Assembly (NCBI GenBank): GCA_030433055.1 | Contig: JAUILJ010000162.1 | Location: 1 to 11,734 of the forward strand | DNA length: 11,734 bases | Source of the DNA: Polyangia bacterium | GTDB taxonomy: Bacteria > Myxococcota_A > Polyangia > Polyangiales > Polyangiaceae | Reading direction: 5' to 3' | Part shown: piece by piece, positions 1 to 4,588 of the stretch | Position numbering within the stretch: position 1 is the first letter of the stretch | Layout: the number at the start of each line of letters is the position of its first letter | The notes under the pieces: model-generated | What the model was told of the DNA's origin: nothing | Seen by the model: the letters and a program-made list of their open reading frames with translations, nothing else | Databases searched by the model: none | Program-made: the position numbers and the translations under genes

Positions 1-1290
1 CACAATCGCGGCCTGGTTCACATCGGCCCGGGCGCTGAGTACGTCGTGATCGAAAATTTCGAGATCCGCAACGCCAACAGCGACGCGGGCTTTCCGGACA
101 ACGCCGCCAGCGTCTTTGCGCCGGACGGGAGCCACCTCACCTTCCGAAACCTCGACATTCACCACTCGGGGAACGGCTTCTTCAGTTGGGTGAACGCCTC
201 GGACATCGTGGTGGAGGGCTGCTTCATCCATGACAACGGCAACGTCGGGAGCATCTACGAGCACAACGTCTACACCGAGTCCGACGGCATCGTCTTTCAG
301 TACAACGTGATCCTACCGCTGCGGGACAACGCCGGAGGCAACAACCTGAAGGATCGCTCGCAGGGTACCGTCGTGCGCTTCAACTGGATCGAGGGCGGGA
401 ACCGGGTGCTCGATCTGGTCGAGGCCGAGGACGGCGACTGGGATCACACGAACGACCCCGTGCACGTTTATGGCAACGTGTTGATCAAGCACCAGGACAC
501 GAATCAGAGCCAGATCGTGCATTTTGGTCAGGACAACGGCATGCCCCCACGGCGGCTGATGTACTTCTATCAGAACACGGTCACTTCGGACCGCGCCGAT
601 GGGGCGACGATCTTCTTCATCAACTCGGACACCCGTGTGGAAGCGTACAACAACGTGTTCTCGAGCACCGGGGGCGATCTAGAGCTACTGGACCCAGACC
701 AGTCTTCGGGCGCAACCCTGGTGCTCGGCGCCAACTGGATACAGAGCGGTTACCGCGCGGGCAGCAACTCGGCGACCTATGAGGGCGTCGAGAACCTGAT
801 CGAAGGCAACGACCCGGGTCTGGGAGAGGGCTATCGCCCCGCAGCAGGATCACCAGTGGTCGACACGGGAAGCGCATTACCTCAGGGATATGATCCCGTG
901 ACGACCGAGTTCGCAGGGCAAGGACTATCTCGCGAGCGGGGCGACTCAGGTGATCCTGACATCGGCGCGTTCGGGGCCGAGAGCATGGGGGACCCGAGCC
1001 CAGGCGGTTTCGGGGGCGGTGGCTCCGGCGGCGGGGGCAGCGGAGCTAGTGGGGGCAGCGGTGGCAACGGAGCTAGCGGAGGCAGCGGCGCTGCTGGCAA
1101 CGGCGGCAGCGGCGCCAACGCTGGGGCCGGCCAAGGGGGCTCCAACGCCGCCACTAACGGCGGCAGCGACGACGGTGGCTGCGCCTGCCGTACCACTCCG
1201 CGCTCTCAAGAATATCCGCTCGGAATTGGACTGTTCGTGCTGGGAGCATTGGTCCTGGGCCGCGCGCGGCGCCGACGGGCGGCTCGCTAG
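1..1290 (+). CDS. Secreted parallel beta-helix repeat protein with MYXO-CTERM anchor (5' partial)
   Basis: The frame is open from the first base, so the N-terminus and signal peptide lie upstream; 429 residues are visible. The visible part starts with short repeating turns typical of right-handed parallel beta-helix proteins, such as VVIENFEIRNA, LTFRNLDIHHSG, IVVEGCFIHDNG and VHVYGNVLIKH. These turns have regularly spaced Asn and aliphatic residues. The helix part ends near a DPDIGAFG motif often seen at the end of such proteins. Next comes a Gly/Ser/Asn/Ala linker, then the tail GGCACRTTP, a hydrophobic stretch (LGIGLFVLGALVLG) and a terminal Arg cluster. Cys, transmembrane segment and Arg patch together match the MYXO-CTERM signal, which myxosortase is known to process for surface anchoring. 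The protein is probably an exported, surface-anchored carbohydrate-binding or carbohydrate-cleaving protein, but no catalytic residues can be assigned. GTG at 46 is only an internal codon. Family call firm; substrate unknown. Confidence 0.88.
   Translation, partial: HNRGLVHIGPGAEYVVIENFEIRNANSDAGFPDNAASVFAPDGSHLTFRNLDIHHSGNGFFSWVNASDIVVEGCFIHDNGNVGSIYEHNVYTESDGIVFQYNVILPLRDNAGGNNLKDRSQGTVVRFNWIEGGNRVLDLVEAEDGDWDHTNDPVHVYGNVLIKHQDTNQSQIVHFGQDNGMPPRRLMYFYQNTVTSDRADGATIFFINSDTRVEAYNNVFSSTGGDLELLDPDQSSGATLVLGANWIQSGYRAGSNSATYEGVENLIEGNDPGLGEGYRPAAGSPVVDTGSALPQGYDPVTTEFAGQGLSRERGDSGDPDIGAFGAESMGDPSPGGFGGGGSGGGGSGASGGSGGNGASGGSGAAGNGGSGANAGAGQGGSNAATNGGSDDGGCACRTTPRSQEYPLGIGLFVLGALVLGRARRRRAAR
1003..1179 (+). 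repeat. Gly/Ser/Asn low-complexity linker repeat inside the beta-helix protein
   Basis: The coding DNA here is a degenerate repeat of GGC/GGN-rich units encoding Gly, Ser, Asn and Ala. A recognisable unit begins with GGAGCTAG at 1042 and again at 1069, a 27-nt period (9 residues, GASGGSGGN type). It then degenerates into GGCGGCAGCGG-like units. The segment links the beta-helix domain to the Cys-containing anchor and probably acts as a flexible stalk through the cell envelope. Such repeats can change length by slippage. Confidence 0.7.
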
Positions 1291-1308
1291 CGTCCGCCCA
1301 CAGCGAGC
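1282..1308 (+). terminator. Hairpin over the stop codon of the beta-helix gene
   Basis: GCTCGCT (1282-1288) and AGCGAGC (1302-1308) form a perfect 7-bp stem with a 13-nt loop that overlaps the TAG stop. No T-run follows, so it is only a possible terminator or mRNA 3'-end stabiliser. Confidence 0.3.
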
Positions 1309-1521
1309 GCGACAGCGGCGGCGCCGAGGTCCGGTAAGCCACACGGGCGACACCGCCAGGATGGCGGAGCCGCCTCGGCGGTCCGTCAATCTGCGGCAAC
1401 TTGAGCTGACCCGGGGTCGCAAGGCGTCACGACACGGCCTGTTCCCGCGTCCGCGACACCCAATTTCACCGGTGTTCGCCCTGGGCCATGGCTCTCCGAA
1501 CACTGGAAGTTCCGAGAGGGC

Positions 1522-1549
1522 TTGACTGACTGCCCAAGGCACGTATGCT
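1522..1549 (+). promoter_or_regulatory. Sigma70-type promoter of the tRNA-Thr gene
   Basis: TTGACT (1522-1527) matches the -35 consensus at 5 of 6 positions. TATGCT (1544-1549) is a -10 element (4 of 6) after a 16-bp spacer. Transcription would begin near 1556, only about 5 nt before the mature tRNA 5' end, leaving a very short leader for RNase P to remove. Position and quality make this the clearest promoter in the window. The same -10 hexamer recurs before argJ. Confidence 0.75.
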
Positions 1550-1560
1550 CCCGCGCCCCT

Positions 1561-1633
<73 letters not shown>

Positions 1634-1643
1634 CAAACGCTCC

Positions 1644-1666
1644 AAAGGCGCCCGTCGGGCGCCTTT
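1644..1666 (+). terminator. Hairpin terminator after tRNA-Thr
   Basis: AAAGGCGCCC (1644-1653) and GGGCGCCTTT (1657-1666) form a perfect 10-bp stem with a 3-nt GTC loop, 10 nt past the tRNA. The flanking A/T triplets give an A-tract and a short T-tract on either side, as in short intrinsic terminators. No longer U-run follows. Confidence 0.75.
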
Positions 1667-1934
1667 CGCCGTTGGGGCTCCGGCCCGCCCACCCCGTGCG
1701 CCGCGCGACTCCGAGGCCGATGCCGTGCGTCGAACTGACGGCGAGATGCGTCAGGTTGATTGCCTCGATCGTGGCGAGCGCGCACCGACCCGCATTTCTT
1801 CGGGGAAGCGCCCCATCTCCAGCGGGCACGGAAGCTGCTTGGTGCTCAGCGTCCGATACGCCTCGCTTCGGCGAGGTGAGAGGAATCGCCACACGAGTGG
1901 CATCGCGAGTGTCGTCCGCGGCCCAGGGCCCGGC
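1667..1934 (+). other. Intergenic region with a UUCG-type hairpin, no gene recognised
   Basis: No convincing gene lies between the tRNA terminator and the YeaQ-like gene; the open frames here show no family resemblance or ribosome-binding site. The one clear structure is CGCCTCGC-TTCG-GCGAGGTG (1859-1878), an 8-bp hairpin (one G:U pair) with a stable TTCG tetraloop, about 70 nt upstream of the start codon. It could be a leader structure or a transcript end. I found no well-spaced -35/-10 pair. Confidence 0.45.
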
Positions 1935-1945
1935 GAAAGGTGCAT

Positions 1946-2215
1946 ATGTCGATCATCACATGGATTGTGTTGGGTTTGATCTCCGGCTTCATCGCCAGCA
2001 AGATCGTCACCGGTGCCGGAAAAGGGATCCTCGTCGACCTGCTGCTGGGCGTCGTTGGCGCGGTGCTTGGTGGGGCGGTGTTCCGATTCCTGGGTGAGCC
2101 GGGGGTCACCGGGCTCAACCTCTGGAGCATCCTCGTGTCCATCACCGGAGCCGTGTTGGTGCTGGGCGCGTACCACGCGCTGAGCGGGCCGGGGACGCGC
2201 ACCCGCCTGCGCTAG
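1946..2215 (+). CDS. GlsB/YeaQ/YmgE-family (transglycosylase-associated) small membrane protein
   Basis: This 89-residue protein is almost entirely membrane-embedded. It has three hydrophobic segments: IITWIVLGLISGFIASKIV near the N-terminus, then a Gly-rich helix with the motif GVVGAVLGG, then a segment around ILVSITGAVLVLGAY, followed by a short basic tail. Length, topology and the GLISGFIASKI/GVVGAVLGG motifs match the YeaQ/YmgE family. That family's 'transglycosylase-associated' name is historical; members are small inner-membrane proteins, often stress-induced, with no known enzymatic activity. I chose ATG 1946 over the in-frame GTG at 1940 because GAAAGG (1935-1940) is a good ribosome-binding site 5 nt upstream and overlaps the GTG. 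It is a single gene facing the next one tail to tail. Confidence 0.88.
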   Translation: MSIITWIVLGLISGFIASKIVTGAGKGILVDLLLGVVGAVLGGAVFRFLGEPGVTGLNLWSILVSITGAVLVLGAYHALSGPGTRTRLR

Positions 2216-2246
2216 CCTCACAGGGCATGGCCACTCTGCGCAGTTT

Positions 2247-2282
2247 CATTGCCTTGAGGAATCAAACGCTCCCGGGGCAATG
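2247..2282 (+). other. Inverted repeat between convergent genes
   Basis: CATTGCC (2247-2253) pairs with GGCAATG (2276-2282). The left arm is continued by a small TTGA-GGAA-TCAA hairpin (2254-2265). It lies between two genes that converge, where a bidirectional terminator would be expected. There is no T-run on either side, so the role is uncertain. Confidence 0.35.
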
Positions 2283-2298
2283 GTGACTCATCGGGCCG

Positions 2299-2649
2299 TC
2301 AGGGAGTGACGAACTCGTCGCTGCAGGAGGCTTGCACCTGGGCCGCGGTGGTGTGAACCGACGACGGATAGTACCAGCTCGTGAGGTTTCCCTTGTGGCA
2401 GCCCCCGAGCGCGCCGGTGCGATCGCACCGCCCGCTCGACATCGTGTAGCCGGCCGCGGGCGAGCAGATGGCGCGCACCTTGGCGTTTGGTTCCACGTGG
2501 AAATCCATGCAGATTGCGGAGCCAGAGCCAGAGCCCCCGCGCATGTCGCAGCTGCCCTTGACGACACTCGCGCTAGCCTTGTTCTTGCACGCAAAGAGCG
2601 CACCAAATAACACGATCGCCAGAGGTCCGACGAGATCCCAACGCGCCAT
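2299..2649 (-). CDS. Small six-cysteine lipoprotein, function unknown
   Basis: This 116-residue protein starts with MARWDLVGPLAIVLFGALFAC. That is a lipoprotein signal peptide with a lipobox (L-F-A-C, lipidated Cys21), so it should be exported and membrane-anchored. The mature part has exactly six more cysteines (Cys34, 47, 62, 75, 84, 109), enough for three disulfides, with motifs GSCDMRGG, GRCDRTGALGGC and TSWYYPSS. This pattern resembles small Cys-rich hypothetical lipoproteins common in myxobacteria; I cannot assign a function. ATG 2649 is preferred over the in-frame TTG at 2655 because the ribosome-binding site AGGAGGG (2659-2665, minus strand) is 9 nt from the ATG but only 3 nt from the TTG. 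The gene is divergent from argJ. A GATACT at 2705-2710 (minus strand) could be its -10 box, without a clear -35. Confidence 0.72.
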   Translation of the reverse strand: MARWDLVGPLAIVLFGALFACKNKASASVVKGSCDMRGGSGSGSAICMDFHVEPNAKVRAICSPAAGYTMSSGRCDRTGALGGCHKGNLTSWYYPSSVHTTAAQVQASCSDEFVTP

Positions 2650-2756
2650 ACCCAACCGCCCTCCTGAGATTGCAACGAGGGGTCAGCCAAGGCCCCCGTC
2701 GGCGAGTATCCTCGAAGCCGACCCGAAAAGCTCCGGGAATCGCCCGCCCGAGCCAG

Positions 2757-2785
2757 CCGACAAATCCGCGTGATTCCGCTATGCT
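2757..2785 (+). promoter_or_regulatory. Putative argJ promoter, near-leaderless
   Basis: CCGACA (2757-2762, matching TTGACA at 4 positions) and TATGCT (2780-2785) are separated by an ideal 17 bp. TATGCT is identical to the -10 of the tRNA-Thr promoter in this window. Transcription would start about 2791-2793, right at the TTG start codon of argJ (2795), which has no ribosome-binding site. The mRNA may therefore be leaderless or nearly so. Confidence 0.5.
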
Positions 2786-2794
2786 GCCGCCGCA

Positions 2795-3994
2795 TTGACT
2801 GACCCACTCTCCCCCCACTCCGTCCCCGGATTCCGTTTCGCTGGCATCAGCGCCGGTATCAAGAAGCGCGGCGGGCTCGACCTGGCCTTGATCAGCTGTG
2901 ATGCGGACGCCGCGGCCGCCGGCGTGTTCACTCAGAACATCGTCCGCGCCGCGCCAGTGGAGCTCGCCCACCAGCGAGTCCAGGCTGGCGTCGCACGCGC
3001 GGTGGTGGTCAACAGCGGCAACGCCAACGCCTGCACCGGAGCGCCAGGCACGCAGGCGGCCCTCGACTCCAGCGCAGCCGTGGCGGCGGCTCTGGGCGTG
3101 GCCCCGGACCTCGTGCTGCCTTGCTCGACCGGGGTGATCGGTCAGGTGTTGCCTGCGGACCGCATCGCGAACCACGCCGATGCCCTCGTCGCCGCGCTCG
3201 GAGCAGACGCGGCGGACTTCGCCCGCGCGATCATGACCACCGATCGCTTTCCCAAGGTGGTTCAGTGCCCCGTGGAAACAAGCACTGGGGAAGCTACGCT
3301 GCTCGGCATCGCCAAGGGCGCGGGGATGATTCATCCAGACCTGGACACCGGGCTACCCCAGGCCACGATGCTCGCGTACCTGCTGACAGATGCACGGGTG
3401 AACGCAGCGGACCTGAGAGGCGCGCTGCTCGGGGCGAGCCAGGTGACGTTCAACGCCTGCACCGTCGACGGTGATACGAGCACCAACGACACCGTGCTGG
3501 CGCTGGCCTCCGGCGTGCACGCCGGCATCGCAACCCAGGCAAGCCTCCGGCGCGCCATGGAGCAGGTGTGCGGTGAGCTCGCGCGGCTCATGGTTCGGGA
3601 CGGCGAGGGAGCCGATCACTCCGTGGCCATCACCGTGAGCGGCCTCAGCTCCAGCGAAGACGCACGGCGAGCCGCCTACACGGTGGCCACGTCCCTGCTG
3701 GTGAAGACGGCTCTCACCGGCAAGGACCCCAACTGGGGCAGGCTGCTGGCGGCCGCCGGTCGCTCGGGCGTGCGCTTCGATCCCAACCAGGCGAGCATTC
3801 ACGTCGGTGACGTGTTGATCTGCCAGCACGGGATGGGCCTGGGCGCCGACGCGGAAGCGCGCGCGACCGCGATCATGAAGACCGAGAGCTACGGCATCAC
3901 CTTGAGCCTCGGCAGCGGACCACACGCCTTCACCTACACGACCTGCGACCTCGGTCACGGCTACGTGGATGTGAACGCCGGCTATCGGACCTAG
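2795..3994 (+). CDS. argJ: Bifunctional glutamate N-acetyltransferase / ornithine acetyltransferase ArgJ
   Basis: ArgJ moves the acetyl group from N-acetylornithine to glutamate, recycling it in cyclic arginine synthesis. Bifunctional forms also use acetyl-CoA to make N-acetylglutamate. The 399-residue protein has the family hallmarks: NSGNANACTG, MTTDRFPK, KGAGMIHPDL, DGDTSTNDT, GKDPNWGR and a C-terminus ending DVNAGYRT. The self-cleavage site is intact: PQ-Ala190-Thr191-ML, where Thr191 becomes the N-terminal nucleophile of the beta chain, so the product is expected to split into alpha and beta subunits. Length is normal. The frame's upstream stop (2771-2773) leaves TTG 2795 as the first plausible start, and no Shine-Dalgarno sequence precedes it. 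No other arg gene is in the window. The PDZ gene starts 3 nt after the stop and is probably co-transcribed. Whether it is mono- or bifunctional cannot be told from sequence alone. Confidence 0.97.
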   Translation: MTDPLSPHSVPGFRFAGISAGIKKRGGLDLALISCDADAAAAGVFTQNIVRAAPVELAHQRVQAGVARAVVVNSGNANACTGAPGTQAALDSSAAVAAALGVAPDLVLPCSTGVIGQVLPADRIANHADALVAALGADAADFARAIMTTDRFPKVVQCPVETSTGEATLLGIAKGAGMIHPDLDTGLPQATMLAYLLTDARVNAADLRGALLGASQVTFNACTVDGDTSTNDTVLALASGVHAGIATQASLRRAMEQVCGELARLMVRDGEGADHSVAITVSGLSSSEDARRAAYTVATSLLVKTALTGKDPNWGRLLAAAGRSGVRFDPNQASIHVGDVLICQHGMGLGADAEARATAIMKTESYGITLSLGSGPHAFTYTTCDLGHGYVDVNAGYRT

Positions 3995-3997
3995 CTC

Positions 3998-4516
3998 ATG
4001 CCGCCGCCCGTGCGTACTCCTCCGACCGACGGCGGATCCAGGCTCCCACGGCGCCGCCGTTTATTTTCCCCAAGGCAATATTCAAGAGGGCTGGGGCAGG
4101 CCCGAGGGTTCGGGGGTGAGGCGCTCCTGGTCTGCGCCCTCGCACTGTCACAACTCACCTGCGTCCCCACCCAGAACAAGGGCACCATCGGCGCCGTCTT
4201 GGCTCAGTCACCCGATGGGCGGGTCACGCTGCGGGACGTGCCACCGCACCTCGCCGCTGGTGAGGCAGGCCTCCAGCCTGGCGATGAGCTGTTGTTGATC
4301 GACGGCATCGACGTGCGCCAGCTGGACGCCGAGACCATCCATCGCTTGCTGAGCGGCGAGGTGGACCAGCCCGTGGACCTGACGCTTCAGCGCGGAGACG
4401 AAGTGATCCGCGTGACGCTCAAGCGCAGCGCACCACCCCGCGCGCTCGCTCCGGGCCCCGACGAGAGCCCCGAAGAAAAGCCCCGGGAGACACCGAAGCA
4501 ACAGCCTCAGCCCTAG
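3998..4516 (+). CDS. Small PDZ-domain protein, membrane-anchored or secreted
   Basis: The product has 172 residues. Residues 1-41 are Pro/Arg-rich (including RRRR at 18-21). Residues 42-54 are hydrophobic (ALLVCALALSQLT), followed by Cys55. Residues about 61-140 form a PDZ domain: GTIGAVLAQSPDGRVTLRDV, the GEAGLQPGDELLLIDGIDV core, then a helix and a final strand LQRGDEVIRVTLKR. The C-terminus is a Pro/Glu/Lys-rich tail. No protease domain is attached, so it probably binds peptide ends or acts as an adaptor in the cell envelope. The hydrophobic segment could be a signal anchor or a poor lipobox (LTC; Thr before Cys is unusual). The n-region is unusually long, and the only other in-frame candidate start nearby is GTG at codon 5. 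An A/T-rich patch (about 4060-4088) with a rare TTA codon lies within it, so the true N-terminus is uncertain. It starts 3 nt after argJ. Confidence 0.7.
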   Translation: MPPPVRTPPTDGGSRLPRRRRLFSPRQYSRGLGQARGFGGEALLVCALALSQLTCVPTQNKGTIGAVLAQSPDGRVTLRDVPPHLAAGEAGLQPGDELLLIDGIDVRQLDAETIHRLLSGEVDQPVDLTLQRGDEVIRVTLKRSAPPRALAPGPDESPEEKPRETPKQQPQP

Positions 4517-4535
4517 GCCAGGCAAAGCACTCCGG

Positions 4536-4572
4536 GAGCCGCTACCCCGCGCGGGAGCCTTCCCAGCGGCTC
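4536..4572 (+). other. Hairpin between the PDZ gene and the cheA-like gene
   Basis: GAGCCGCT (4536-4543) pairs perfectly with AGCGGCTC (4565-4572). The 21-nt loop contains a self-complementary CCCGCGCGGG. No T-run follows. It fills most of the 72-nt gap and could be a terminator, an attenuator or an mRNA processing barrier separating the argJ-PDZ transcript from the kinase gene. Confidence 0.35.
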
Positions 4573-4588
4573 GGCCAAGCGTGCTACG

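Noticed and set aside
1003..1179. Tandem repeats as a CRISPR array or mobile-element end
   Set aside because: The repeats are in frame, encode Gly/Ser/Asn linkers, and have no regular spacers, terminal inverted repeats or transposase.
950..1525. 191-codon plus-strand frame overlapping the Gly-rich linker
   Set aside because: It is the shifted reading of a GC-rich repeat (Ala/Pro-rich output); the beta-helix/MYXO-CTERM frame explains this DNA.
2573..3334. 253-codon minus-strand frame overlapping the small lipoprotein start and argJ
   Set aside because: It is antisense to conserved argJ motifs and lacks a plausible start region or family resemblance.
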